36,134 nt of DNA from Prevotella sp. UBA746 (GCA_002298545.1 DBKQ01000040.1:1-36134); one strand, 5' to 3'; positions 8,676 to 17,468 are shown, counted from the stretch's first letter. The notes: generated from the letters alone by a model not told the origin. Program-made: numbers and translations.

Positions 8676-10010
8676 ATGAGAGAAGAATGGAAAGATAAAC
8701 TGCAGAATGCTTTGGCGGATTTTGAGGAATCTGCCCCGGAAGGTTTGTGGGATAATATCGACAAGGCTCTTGCTGCTCAGAATGTGTCGGTAAAGGGTGA
8801 GGACGACAGTCGCCACAGACGTGTTGTTGTCATCCGCGGCGTTCTTGCGGCGGCGTGTGTTGCCTGCGGCGTCGGACTGTTTCTGAGTCTGCCCGACGGT
8901 GAGGACGGGACTGGCGACAGGCAGCTTGCAGAGATAGGAACAAGGAGTGTAACATCTGCTGCGGACAAACGGACACATAATGATGAGACGGAGAAAAGGG
9001 GGGCTAACGATATATTTTTAGAAAATAAAAAGACATATACTGGAAAGGCTGGCATAAAGGAAGAAAAGCTTCTCTCGTATATGAAGAAAGCAGAGTCTCT
9101 CAACAACACATCTGTTTGCTTAAAAGACGAGGCATCGGCTGATACAAAGAGTTTGCCGAAGGAAGTGTCTACGGAGGAGGCATCGGTGATGGCAAGCGAA
9201 AAGGAGAACTCTACACCGGCGGTAGTAAACAGCGAATACAGGCAGAACAGGGCAAAGGTTTTTTCTTCAGACAACCATCTGGCATATAACAGGAGTAAAG
9301 AGGCTCCGAAGAGGGAGACTGATGGCGGCTTCGCCGCTTCGCTATATGCCATGAACTCGATGGGTGTGGAGCGTGGCGGAGCGGGCGGAGTGATGGTTGC
9401 TTCGTCTGCCAACGACTTCCAGTTCGGCAGTCTGTATGACAACGACAATGATGCGACGTTCAAATTTCTTGCTGCCAAGAGCACTTTGCAGAAGGAAAAG
9501 GCTAAGCATCATATTCCGCTACGTGCCGGACTGTCGGTGAGGTATGCCCTGAACAACAGGTTCGGGATTGAGACGGGATTGACATATACCTTCCTTTCTT
9601 CTGATTTCACGCTTGGCGAGGGCGGCAACAGGCGAGAGCGTGAACAGCGGTTGCATTATGTTGGCATCCCTCTAAATGTAGACTACAGTCTGTGGCGCAA
9701 CAGATTGTTTGATGTATATGTGTCTGCCGGCGGCATGGTAGAGAAGAACGTCAGTGGAAACGTGTCAACAACCGAGTACGTCAACGGCAGCGTCATGTCT
9801 TCTGAGGATGAAGATGCGAAGACCTCAAAGTTGCAATGGTCTGTGGCTGCTGCTGCCGGTGCTCAACTGAATATTGTTGACGGCGTTGGCATATACGTGG
9901 AGCCGGGAGTAGGATATTATTTCAAAAACGGCAGCACACTGAAAACGGCATACAGCGAGAGACCGCTGAACTTTAATCTGAAACTCGGTTTGAGATATAC
10001 TTTTAAATAA
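8676..10010 (+). CDS. Predicted anti-sigma / outer-membrane beta-barrel fusion protein
   Basis: This 444-residue protein has three visible parts. Residues 1-47 are a cytoplasmic-type segment (MREEWKDKLQNALADFEES then PEGLWDNIDKAL), a pattern common beside ECF factors in Bacteroidota. Residues 50-72 form one hydrophobic helix (VVVIRGVLAAACVACGVGLF). After a long Ser/Lys/Glu-rich linker of about 190 residues comes a C-terminal domain from about 275 that alternates like a PorT-type outer-membrane barrel (GLSVRYALNNRFGIETGLTY, NFNLKLGLRYTFK, with a final aromatic-rich strand). It directly follows the sigma factor. I infer a protein that crosses the inner membrane, spans the periplasm and sits in the outer membrane. 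It could also simply be a barrel protein with an unusual anchor. Confidence 0.7.
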   Translation: MREEWKDKLQNALADFEESAPEGLWDNIDKALAAQNVSVKGEDDSRHRRVVVIRGVLAAACVACGVGLFLSLPDGEDGTGDRQLAEIGTRSVTSAADKRTHNDETEKRGANDIFLENKKTYTGKAGIKEEKLLSYMKKAESLNNTSVCLKDEASADTKSLPKEVSTEEASVMASEKENSTPAVVNSEYRQNRAKVFSSDNHLAYNRSKEAPKRETDGGFAASLYAMNSMGVERGGAGGVMVASSANDFQFGSLYDNDNDATFKFLAAKSTLQKEKAKHHIPLRAGLSVRYALNNRFGIETGLTYTFLSSDFTLGEGGNRREREQRLHYVGIPLNVDYSLWRNRLFDVYVSAGGMVEKNVSGNVSTTEYVNGSVMSSEDEDAKTSKLQWSVAAAAGAQLNIVDGVGIYVEPGVGYYFKNGSTLKTAYSERPLNFNLKLGLRYTFK

Positions 10011-10057
10011 AAACCATTGCAAAATATTACTTTCTTGATAATATTTGCATCATAATG

Positions 10058-10089
10058 CTTGCATATATCAAGAAATATCTTTATATTTG
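10058..10089 (+). promoter_or_regulatory. Predicted promoter of a short intergenic transcript
   Basis: CTTG at 10058-10061 and TATATTTG at 10082-10089, 20 nt apart, fit the Bacteroidota TTTG-N19-21-TANNTTTG pattern, with one mismatch in the upstream box. Transcription would start near 10094-10098, with no gene immediately downstream. Confidence 0.55.
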
Positions 10090-10094
10090 CAACG

Positions 10095-10203
10095 AGTAAA
10101 AAAAAGATTGTTTGACAGGATTCGTTGGAACTCTATAAAAATTAGCAAATTGGTTTTTCCATGCGAGGAAATGATTAGGTGCGGAAATCCGCACCTTTTT
10201 TAT
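10095..10203 (+). ncRNA. Candidate small RNA of about 110 nt
   Basis: A good promoter just upstream and a strong intrinsic terminator at 10178-10203 bracket about 110 nt with no credible gene. The only short frame near the end, ATGCGAGGAAATGATTAG, encodes five residues. The body is A-rich at its start and has a TTGGTTTTTCC stretch in the middle. I do not recognise a known RNA family such as 6S, tmRNA or a riboswitch. The terminator might instead serve the upstream barrel gene, leaving the promoter as chance, so this remains a prediction. Confidence 0.4.
10178..10203 (+). terminator. Rho-independent terminator
   Basis: GGTGCGG and CCGCACC form a perfect 7-bp GC-rich stem around an AAAT loop, followed directly by TTTTTTATT. 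This is the cleanest intrinsic terminator in the window. Confidence 0.85.
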
Positions 10204-10290
10204 TGTATGAATGAAGCTTTTGGACTTGCAAGAGATTATATTAACCATACATTCGGGATTTTAATCTTTTTTTAATTTATTACGCAAACA

Positions 10291-10323
10291 TTTGGTACAT
10301 TAGAACAATTTTATGTATATTTG
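10291..10323 (+). promoter_or_regulatory. Predicted promoter of the lipoprotein / DUF5723 pair
   Basis: TTTG at 10291-10294 and TATATTTG at 10316-10323 are separated by 21 nt, a full match to the Bacteroidota primary-sigma consensus. The start would be near 10330, leaving a leader of about 90 nt before the ATG at 10419. Confidence 0.75.
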
Positions 10324-10418
10324 CACAAGACAAGAAAGTGTTATAAATGTTAACGATACCAACACGAAAACATGTAACATGACATTTTGAATAGTAATAA
10401 TTAAAACCTAATTTAATC

Positions 10419-12164
10419 ATGAGTAGAAAACCATTGAATGTAAAGCTTTTTTCTGCATTGCTTATGGCAGGAGCTTTAGTTGTTACCGGATGCTCCGATA
10501 GCGACTACGACTTCGACCAGATTGATGCAACAATTGGAATTGGAGGCGACGGACTGGAAATTCCTGCAAGTACAACGGAAAACATTAAACTCAAGGATGT
10601 TCTCGACCTTGAAGAAAACGGCAGTGTGGTGGAGGATGCTTCAACACACGATTACGTGTTCCGCCAGAACGGAGATCCGATTAATCCTGTCGTTGTGAAT
10701 ATCAACAAAATCCACGTTGCGAAACAGCACGGCGAGTCATTGCCGTTTGCATTCAATATGCCATCGGCTGCCAAGGGACACCGGAGGGCTTACGGTTCGA
10801 TAACGGCTGATGCCGACATCTATGAATTTACTTATAATGGCGACAAGCCGAAAGAGGTGCTCGAACTCGTTTCGGCTGATGCTTCTACTACTCTGTCGCT
10901 CAATGTTCCGCTACAGAGTATAAGCAGTGCTGTGAGCGAGCTGCAGACGGTGGAGATTACTCTGCCTGACTATATCTCGTTTGACGTGGCAACATCTTCG
11001 CAAGAGCCTACACGCAATGGTTCTACACTTGTATTCAACAATGTTCCTACAAACAAGACTCTGAAAGTAAGTGTGAATGTTACGAAGCTCGACTTTACGA
11101 AGGCTGGCAATGAAAAGAACCAAATTAAGATTGCGGGCGACAAGATTAATCTGAAGGGTACAATTCATATAAAGGCAAACGGAGCTATTACAAATATCCC
11201 GTCGACAAGTCTCAATCCTATTTATGCAGAATTTAGTATGGCTGATTTCACCATCAACGCTGCTACTGGTAAGTTTGACCCGGAGATAAAGCTCAACGAA
11301 GGACTGGGAAGCGCCAGAATCACGGGCATTCCGGATTTTCTGCAAGACAAGAACGTGAAGGTGGACCTCTATAACCCGGAGATTCTGCTCACTATCGGCA
11401 ACGACATGGAGGCTGACGGAACTATCTACGGCAAGATTATATCAAAGAAGAATGGTGCAGTTATCAACACTATCAACAATGTTCTGATTCCGGTGGCTGG
11501 AAATACCGAGAATAAGGTTTGCATCAACCGCACGGGGGCTGCACATGAGGGATATACCGTTGTTGCCGTACCGGAACTGTCGAAGGCTATAGAGACAATA
11601 CCTGACGAGATAACATTCGAGGCTACAGCAAAGGCTAACTCTAACAAGCAAATCACTTTCCTACTCGGACATGACTACCATATCACACCAGCCTACTCTA
11701 TCGATGCTCCGCTGGCTTTTGCAGAGAATGCAGAGATTGTATATAAGGACACGCTCGACGGATGGAACGACGACATTAAGGATCTGGAACTCGCAACGGA
11801 TGCTTATATCAGTGCTACGGCAACTGTAGAAAATGGAGTCCCGGCTTATCTCACAGTGGATGCAGTGCCGGTTGATGTAAACAAGAATACTGTTGAAGGA
11901 ATATCTATCGAACTGCTGAAGAAGGACGTGGCTGCATCTGCAAACGGTATTGACAAAGTGTCCTCCCCGATAGAGATTAAGATTACACAGACTGCAAAAG
12001 GGGCTTTGAAAAAACTCGACGGCATATTGATTACTGTCGCCGGCAAGGCAAAACAGGGCGACACTGCCGTTACGGGCATCACTCTGAATGCAGAGAACCA
12101 CACTCTGAAGGTCAACGACATTAAGATAAAGATTGTGGGTAAGGTGATAGGCGACTTTAATTAA
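10419..12164 (+). CDS. Large exported lipoprotein of unknown function
   Basis: This 581-residue protein starts with a clear lipoprotein signal (MSRKPLNVKLFSALLMAGAL, then VVTGC with Cys25) and an acidic SDSDYDFDQID just after the cysteine. The remainder is beta-rich with no cysteine-based or catalytic motif that I recognise. Segments such as TLSLNVPLQSISSAVSELQTV and TLKVSVNVTKLDF suggest repeated immunoglobulin-like or lipid-binding sandwich domains. It is followed 21 nt later by a DUF5723-like outer-membrane protein, and the shared promoter at 10291 suggests that the two are made together. I infer a cell-envelope complex of lipoprotein plus barrel. Function unknown. Confidence 0.8.
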   Translation: MSRKPLNVKLFSALLMAGALVVTGCSDSDYDFDQIDATIGIGGDGLEIPASTTENIKLKDVLDLEENGSVVEDASTHDYVFRQNGDPINPVVVNINKIHVAKQHGESLPFAFNMPSAAKGHRRAYGSITADADIYEFTYNGDKPKEVLELVSADASTTLSLNVPLQSISSAVSELQTVEITLPDYISFDVATSSQEPTRNGSTLVFNNVPTNKTLKVSVNVTKLDFTKAGNEKNQIKIAGDKINLKGTIHIKANGAITNIPSTSLNPIYAEFSMADFTINAATGKFDPEIKLNEGLGSARITGIPDFLQDKNVKVDLYNPEILLTIGNDMEADGTIYGKIISKKNGAVINTINNVLIPVAGNTENKVCINRTGAAHEGYTVVAVPELSKAIETIPDEITFEATAKANSNKQITFLLGHDYHITPAYSIDAPLAFAENAEIVYKDTLDGWNDDIKDLELATDAYISATATVENGVPAYLTVDAVPVDVNKNTVEGISIELLKKDVAASANGIDKVSSPIEIKITQTAKGALKKLDGILITVAGKAKQGDTAVTGITLNAENHTLKVNDIKIKIVGKVIGDFN

Positions 12165-12185
12165 TCCAATACATTTTAGACTATT

Positions 12186-13592
12186 ATGAAATACAGATAT
12201 AACAAACATATTCTTGCTGCTGCCATGCTTATGGCTGGCAGTGCAGCAACGGCGCAGACTCTTAACTCGGCTTATTTCACCGACCAGTATGCTTTCCGCC
12301 ACACCATGAACCCGGCTTACGACAATGAGCAGAGTTTCGTCTCTATCCCGGCTTTGGGAAATATCAACGTGAGTATGCATGGTAACTTCGGATACGAGGA
12401 TGTGGTGATGAAGAATCCGATGTATGACGGTACGAACAAGAAGATGACTACGTTCATGAACCCATATATCTCTGATTCAAAGGCTCTCGACGGATTCTCT
12501 TCCGGTAATAACCGCGTGACGGGAGATGTTAATCTCACTATCCTCTCGGCTGGCTTCAAGGGCTTTGGCGGATATAACACTATCGAAATTAATTCAAAGA
12601 CCTCAATGGGAATGAGCCTTCCGTATGAACTCTTTGAGTTTGCTCGCAATACGGGCAACAAGACTTATGATATCGGCGATATCAATGCTCATGCGCAATC
12701 GTATGTGGAACTGGCTTTCGGTCACTCTCACAAAATCAACGACAAACTGCGTATCGGTGCTAAACTGAAATTCTTGTTCGGTGTTGCACGCGCTGACTTC
12801 CAGTTCAAGGACGTGAAGGCTGACCTCGCAGGTACGGACAAATGGACGGTTTCCGGTGATGCCAAGCTCGACGTGTCGATGATGGGATTTGAATACAAGA
12901 CAAAGACTAAGGAATACAAGAGTGAAGTTTCGGGAACGTATGAGCAAATTGACGATATAGATGTTGACGGTGGCGGTCTCGGCGGTTTCGGTTTGGCTGC
13001 CGACTTGGGAGCTATATATAAAATCAACGACGACTGGACGGTTAGCGCATCTGTCCTCGACCTTGGTTTTATCAGTTGGAAAGAGAATGCCAGGGCTGCC
13101 AACAAGGAGAAGAGTTTCGTGTTCGACGGATTCCATGATGTGTCGGTGAATAAAAACCACGGCTCTACGATAGATGACCAAAGCGATAAATACAGCGACC
13201 AGATTGCTGATTTCGTAAACCTTCAGAAAGAAAGTGAAGGCGGTAGCAGGACTACAGGCATCGGGGCTACGGTTAATGTAGGTTGCGAATATACTTTGCC
13301 CGTTTACCGCAAGTTATCTTTCGGTCTTCTGAGCAGCACACGCATCAAGGGAGCTTATTCGTGGACTGAAGGCAGACTGAGTGCCAACTGGAAGCCTCTG
13401 AAGTGGCTCGACGGCGGTGTGAACTTCGCTGTAAACAGTTTCACGGCAAGTATGGGTTATGTTCTCAACATCCATCCTAAGGGCTATAATTTCTTCATCG
13501 GTATGGATCATATCCTTGGCAAGACGAGCAAGGAATGCATACCGCTCAGTTCTAATGCCAGCATCGCAATGGGTATGAGCATTACATGGTGA
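12186..13592 (+). CDS. DUF5723-like outer-membrane beta-barrel protein
   Basis: This 468-residue exported protein has a signal peptide ending ...AGSAATAQ at about residue 24. The mature start TLNSAYFTDQYAFRHTMNPA is typical of Bacteroidota barrel proteins annotated DUF5723, which resemble the PorV/FadL type. Alternating amphipathic strands run to the end, including IGAKLKFLFGVARADFQFKD, GLAADLGAIYKINDDWTVSA and a final SNASIAMGMSITW ending in an aromatic residue, the usual outer-membrane assembly signal. It lies 21 nt after the lipoprotein gene and before a bidirectional terminator, closing the operon. The barrel call is firm; the DUF name is by resemblance only. Confidence 0.75.
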   Translation: MKYRYNKHILAAAMLMAGSAATAQTLNSAYFTDQYAFRHTMNPAYDNEQSFVSIPALGNINVSMHGNFGYEDVVMKNPMYDGTNKKMTTFMNPYISDSKALDGFSSGNNRVTGDVNLTILSAGFKGFGGYNTIEINSKTSMGMSLPYELFEFARNTGNKTYDIGDINAHAQSYVELAFGHSHKINDKLRIGAKLKFLFGVARADFQFKDVKADLAGTDKWTVSGDAKLDVSMMGFEYKTKTKEYKSEVSGTYEQIDDIDVDGGGLGGFGLAADLGAIYKINDDWTVSASVLDLGFISWKENARAANKEKSFVFDGFHDVSVNKNHGSTIDDQSDKYSDQIADFVNLQKESEGGSRTTGIGATVNVGCEYTLPVYRKLSFGLLSSTRIKGAYSWTEGRLSANWKPLKWLDGGVNFAVNSFTASMGYVLNIHPKGYNFFIGMDHILGKTSKECIPLSSNASIAMGMSITW

Positions 13593-13610
13593 TGCTTTAT
13601 TATTAAAATA

Positions 13611-13656
13611 AAATAACGAGTCCAGTTGCTTCTGTCTGCAATTGGACTCGTTATTT
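13611..13656. terminator. Bidirectional intrinsic terminator between convergent genes
   Basis: AAATAACGAGTCCA at 13611-13624 pairs with TGGACTCGTTATTT at 13643-13656, extended by GTTGC/GCAAT inside. T-rich tracts follow on both strands, so it can end both the DUF5723 operon and dsbD. Confidence 0.85.
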
Positions 13657-13665
13657 TTTACTCCT

Positions 13666-13708
13666 CTAAATCCGGAAGCCATAATATTTTATGGACTTTC
13701 GGATTTAG
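13666..13708. repeat. Second hairpin after dsbD
   Basis: CTAAATCCG and CGGATTTAG at the ends, with AAG/CTT and CCATAA/TTATGG inside, form an interrupted stem of about 18 pairs just after the dsbD stop. There is no T-tract on either side, so a role in RNA stability is more likely than termination. Confidence 0.5.
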
Positions 13709-13729
13709 AAGTTAAGTTTAATTTATAGC

Positions 13730-15763
13730 TTATTTACTTTCCTCTTTCTTATAGTTGTCAAGACCCTCTTGCAGGAAATGCAGATAGTCGTCAACGTCTT
13801 CCTTATATGAGAACGAACGGCTCAGAGGATTACCCTCGGCATCGAGAGTTACATAGAACGGCTGCGCCAAGGCACCGAACTTGCTCTGCTGCAGGTAACT
13901 CCACTTATCGCCTACAGTGCGCAACGTGCGCTTCTGTCCGTTTACCGTCACCTCGATAGGCTTTGCAAGCGGCTGCTTGTCGTCTACATAGAGCGAGATG
14001 AGGATATAGTCGTCGTTCAACTTCTCTGCCACACGAGGGTCTGTCCATACTGCAGCCTCCATCTTACGGCAATTCACACAACCGAAGCCGGTGAAATCTA
14101 TCAATACCGGTTTGCCCTGGGCGGCAGCAGCAGCCATTCCCTCTTCGTATGAGGTGTATTTCGGCTTTATCTCATTGGTGTTAAGATTGAAGTCCTGAGT
14201 GTTGATTGGTGGAGCAAAAGCACCTACTGCCTTACATGGTGCGCCCCACAAGCCTGGCACCATATATATTGCGAAGGCAAACGACACGAGACCCATCATT
14301 ACGCATGGCACTGGCATTGGTTTGCTCTCGCCCATAACGACGTCGCTCTGGAACTTTAGCTTGCCGATAAGATACAGACCGAGCAGGAAGAAGATGGCTA
14401 TCCAGAGGGCGAGGAAGGTCTCACGGTCGAGGATATGCCAGCCGTAGGCGAGGTCGGCTACCGACAGGAACTTGAGCGAGAAGGCGAGCTCCACAAAACC
14501 GAGGGTAACCTTCAGCGTGTTCATCCACGAACCTGACTTTGGAGCTGACTTGAGCCATGCCGGGAACATGGCGAAGAGGGTAAACGGAAGAGCCAAGGCC
14601 ACTGAGAAGCCAAGCATTCCCACTGCCGGAGCAGCGATATTACCTGATGTGGAGAATTCTGCAAGAAGGAGTCCTATGATTGGTGCCGTGCATGAGAACG
14701 ACACAAGGACAAGGGTGAATGCCATCAAGAAGATTGACACCAGTCCGCTTGTTGCTGATGCCTTGTTGTCTACGGAGTTTGTCCATTTCGACGGCAGTTC
14801 CAACTCAAACCAACCGAAGAATGATACTGCAAAGACTACCAGAACGAGGAAGATGATAATGTTGAACACGGCATTGGTAGACAAGCTGTTCAGTCCGTTA
14901 CCACCAGAAATCAATGTTATAAGGAATCCGAGCAATACATAAATCACGATAATCGAGATGCCATAGGTTATAGCGTCGCGGATACCCTTAGCCTTATCCT
15001 TGTTGCGCTTCAGGAAGAAGCTTACGGTCATCGGAATTATAGGCCAGATGCAAGGCATGAGCACAGCAAGCAGACCGCCCACAAAGCCCATCACGAGGAT
15101 ATACCAAAGTGAGTGTGAAGCGTTACCACCGTCCTGAAAAGCCTTCAACTCGTTTATTACCGGTTTCCACAAGTTGCCGTCGTTCACTACTGCAGCGGTG
15201 TCTACACTTGTCGAATCTCCGGGAGCGGCAGTAGCCACGGCAGCCGTGTCGGCAGCAGCCTCATCGGTCGTCTCCTCCTGAGCTTCTGGAGCATCGGCAG
15301 GACCATTGCCCTTGTAAGAGAACTCTACTGATGTTGGCGGCATACAGCCGGTGTCATTGCAAGCACCGTACTCCAGATATCCCTTTACGGAATATGTCTT
15401 GCCCGTAATCTTGTAGCGCTGAACAAAGGTTACGCTATTCTCGAAATAGCGGAGCTGCATACCGAAAATCTGGTCGTACTCCTTTATTTCTTTACCCTTT
15501 GCCTGTAGTTTACCTACGGCTTTTACACCCTCAGCCTTCTCTGTGGTCAGAGTGGCAGGGATTGGTCCGTCGGCAGGGATGTTCGGGGCATAGACATGCC
15601 ATCCGGCAGCAATCTTTCCCTTGAAAATCACATCCACCTCCGTATCGGAGACCTGTTTCTGACTTACGGTAAAGTGCACCGGGTTGCCCTGTGCCCACAT
15701 CACTATGGACAGGAGCATCATCAAGGTGGTCAGAAGCACCTTCTTTGTTGTTGATTCTTTCAT
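13730..15763 (-). CDS. dsbD: Thiol:disulfide interchange protein DsbD
   Basis: DsbD carries electrons from cytoplasmic thioredoxin across the inner membrane to periplasmic thiol proteins. All three parts are visible in the 677-residue product. After a signal peptide (MKESTTKKVLL... VMWAQG) comes the periplasmic alpha domain with the redox pair Cys135/Cys140 (YGACNDTGCMPP). An Ala/Thr/Glu-rich linker follows, then eight or so membrane helices containing the cysteine motifs MPCIWPIIP and SCTAPIIG. The C-terminal thioredoxin-like gamma domain has CVNC at 562-565 (GFGCVNCRKME). I chose the ATG at 15763 because the extension upstream is repeat-derived and would mask the signal peptide. The gene lies 119 nt downstream of cyuA on the same strand and may share its transcript. 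Confidence 0.93.
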   Translation of the reverse strand: MKESTTKKVLLTTLMMLLSIVMWAQGNPVHFTVSQKQVSDTEVDVIFKGKIAAGWHVYAPNIPADGPIPATLTTEKAEGVKAVGKLQAKGKEIKEYDQIFGMQLRYFENSVTFVQRYKITGKTYSVKGYLEYGACNDTGCMPPTSVEFSYKGNGPADAPEAQEETTDEAAADTAAVATAAPGDSTSVDTAAVVNDGNLWKPVINELKAFQDGGNASHSLWYILVMGFVGGLLAVLMPCIWPIIPMTVSFFLKRNKDKAKGIRDAITYGISIIVIYVLLGFLITLISGGNGLNSLSTNAVFNIIIFLVLVVFAVSFFGWFELELPSKWTNSVDNKASATSGLVSIFLMAFTLVLVSFSCTAPIIGLLLAEFSTSGNIAAPAVGMLGFSVALALPFTLFAMFPAWLKSAPKSGSWMNTLKVTLGFVELAFSLKFLSVADLAYGWHILDRETFLALWIAIFFLLGLYLIGKLKFQSDVVMGESKPMPVPCVMMGLVSFAFAIYMVPGLWGAPCKAVGAFAPPINTQDFNLNTNEIKPKYTSYEEGMAAAAAQGKPVLIDFTGFGCVNCRKMEAAVWTDPRVAEKLNDDYILISLYVDDKQPLAKPIEVTVNGQKRTLRTVGDKWSYLQQSKFGALAQPFYVTLDAEGNPLSRSFSYKEDVDDYLHFLQEGLDNYKKEESK

Positions 15764-15796
15764 CTTATTATTTTGTTTTATCTTTTGGAAAGGTTT

Positions 15797-15890
15797 GATG
15801 GGAGAAATGGGAGAACTGAGAGTTATGGGAGAAATAATCCCTATTCCATAATCCATAATCCCTAATCTCTATTCCCTAATCTCTATTTTC
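15797..15890. repeat. Short tandem repeats between cyuA and dsbD
   Basis: Two exact copies of CCCTAATCTCTATT (15860-15887) are preceded by degenerate ATAATCC units and several GGGAGAA units. The repeats overlap the last codon and stop of cyuA. They look like simple slippage-prone sequence. Confidence 0.7.
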
Positions 15891-17184
15891 TCACTCCCTT
15901 GTGTGTCATGATATCCAGCACGAACCTATCGGTGTCGTCCATGCCGCGACTGCCGATTGCGGTAAGGTTGCGAATGCTCTGGTCCACATCATCGTCGATA
16001 ATGCCCTCGACGGAAGTAACATATTTGTGCTGCATGGCAAGCATGGCACTCAATACGGCGGTGCTGACACCTGTAGTCAACTTCAAAGCACAGCTCGGTT
16101 TGGCGCCATCGCAAATCATACCCGTGAGGTTGGCTATCATATTCTTCACCGCAAAGGAAATCTGCTCGTATGTTCCACCCATAAGATAGGTTATTCCACA
16201 GCTGCTACCCGTGCTCGCCACGACACAGCCGCACAATGCTGACAATGCACCGAGGTTTTGCTTGATGTATATCGCCGTGAGATTGCTCATCACGAGAGCG
16301 CGGATAAGTTCCTCCTCTGTGTTGTGGTTTTCCTTGGCAAATACAACAACTGGCATTGTTGTACAGATGCCTTGATTACCGCTACCACTATTGCTCATAA
16401 CCGGTATCATGGCTCCAGCCATACGGGCATCACAGGCACAGCTCGTTGCCGAGAGAATACGAGAGAAGATACTCTCACCCATTATACCGTGGCCTAACGG
16501 ACTGCACAGGGTCTTACCCAATTCATGTCCGTAATTCTCGCGAAGTCCAGCTTCGGCTGCAGCTTCATTCAGGCGCTTCGCCTCAAGGATAAAGCGCAAA
16601 TCGTCGAGATCGGCGGTATGGGCAAATTCATAGACTTTATGAAGGGAAAGCTTTATGCCATCATCCTCAACCTCAGAAGAAGAAGCGGCACAAGCCTCAA
16701 CATTGAATATTATATCATCATTATGGCGCAGATACACAAAATGTGTATGCTCACTTTTTATCCTTGCCTCTGCCTCACAGCCTTTGGCAGAGCAGATTAC
16801 GTTGATATAGAGTTTGTCAGGATCGTCGTGTTCCAAAGTGATATGTATGCGATTCTCTGCAATATATACTTTTCCTTTTTCCACATCCGCCTTAGTACAG
16901 TCGCGCAACACCTCAAGCTGAAATTCCGGCTTACCGGCAAGCGCACCAAGAGCAATGGCAATAGGCAAGCCGACCATTCCCGTGCCTGGAATGCCTACCC
17001 CCATGGCATTCTTAAAGATATTGGCACTCAACCTAACCTCTATATGTTCTGGTGTGCAACCAAGCAATGAGGTAGCCTTAGCAACACAAAGAGCCACGGC
17101 AATCGGTTCCGTACAACCAATGGCGGGCACCACTTGACGGTGCATCAGCTCAAGGATTGCTTTCTTCTCTGAAGGTGTTATCAT
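15883..17184 (-). CDS. cyuA: L-cysteine desulfidase, CyuA/YhaM (UPF0597) family
   Basis: The 433-residue protein matches the UPF0597 family, whose characterised members are iron-sulfur-dependent L-cysteine desulfidases that convert cysteine to pyruvate, ammonia and sulfide. The family is related to the alpha subunit of Fe-S L-serine dehydratases. Key features are the N-terminal IGCTEPIAVALC with Cys24, the central SNSGSGNQGI motif, and the C-terminal cysteine clusters LCGCVVASTGSSCGITYLMG and MICDGAKPSCALKLTTG, which probably bind the [4Fe-4S] cluster. Length is normal (about 436 residues in Escherichia coli). A serine deaminase activity cannot be excluded. It lies upstream of dsbD; a link through thiol metabolism is plausible but only inferred. 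Confidence 0.88.
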   Translation of the reverse strand: MITPSEKKAILELMHRQVVPAIGCTEPIAVALCVAKATSLLGCTPEHIEVRLSANIFKNAMGVGIPGTGMVGLPIAIALGALAGKPEFQLEVLRDCTKADVEKGKVYIAENRIHITLEHDDPDKLYINVICSAKGCEAEARIKSEHTHFVYLRHNDDIIFNVEACAASSSEVEDDGIKLSLHKVYEFAHTADLDDLRFILEAKRLNEAAAEAGLRENYGHELGKTLCSPLGHGIMGESIFSRILSATSCACDARMAGAMIPVMSNSGSGNQGICTTMPVVVFAKENHNTEEELIRALVMSNLTAIYIKQNLGALSALCGCVVASTGSSCGITYLMGGTYEQISFAVKNMIANLTGMICDGAKPSCALKLTTGVSTAVLSAMLAMQHKYVTSVEGIIDDDVDQSIRNLTAIGSRGMDDTDRFVLDIMTHKGVRK

Positions 17185-17219
17185 AATGATGTTGATATAG
17201 TGATATTATATATAATGTG

Positions 17220-17227
17220 CAAAATTA
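17220..17227 (-). promoter_or_regulatory. Predicted -7 box for cyuA
   Basis: TAATTTTG on the minus strand fits TANNTTTG, 36 nt before the cyuA start. A TTTG lies upstream but only 16 nt away, shorter than the usual spacing. Confidence 0.5.
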
Positions 17228-17265
17228 AACATAAAAACACTAACAAACGTGCTTTTTACCTTTTT

Positions 17266-17300
17266 TTTGTTTTTACATTCAAAAATAATTACTACCTTTG
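17266..17300 (+). promoter_or_regulatory. Predicted promoter for greA
   Basis: TTTG at 17266-17269 and TACCTTTG at 17293-17300 match both boxes, although the 23-nt spacer is slightly long. Transcription from about 17307 would give a leader of about 210 nt. The rest of the 17185-17520 gap holds the divergent cyuA promoter and the leader hairpin. Confidence 0.6.
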
Positions 17301-17431
17301 CAAAAGACAATTTAAATTTCGGAATAAAAAACGAATAAAAACAAAACTGCGGTTTCTATCTTGCAATAATTATTCCCTTTTCCGATTTTGTTTGTCTGAG
17401 TAAAAGAAAAACAAAAAGACGGTATAACAGG

Positions 17432-17468
17432 TAATGGATTTCGGTAAATTGACTACCGAAATCCATTA
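17432..17468 (+). promoter_or_regulatory. Perfect 15-bp hairpin in the greA leader
   Basis: TAATGGATTTCGGTA pairs exactly with TACCGAAATCCATTA around a 7-nt AATTGAC loop. It lies 52 nt before the greA start. The following TCTTATTGTG is not a T-tract, so it is not a standard terminator. It could be a stability element, an RNA-protein binding site or a pause site in autoregulation by GreA. Confidence 0.65.

Noticed and set aside
10045..10275. 76-codon plus-strand frame
   Set aside because: It overlaps a promoter and an intrinsic terminator and has no ribosome-binding site or domain.
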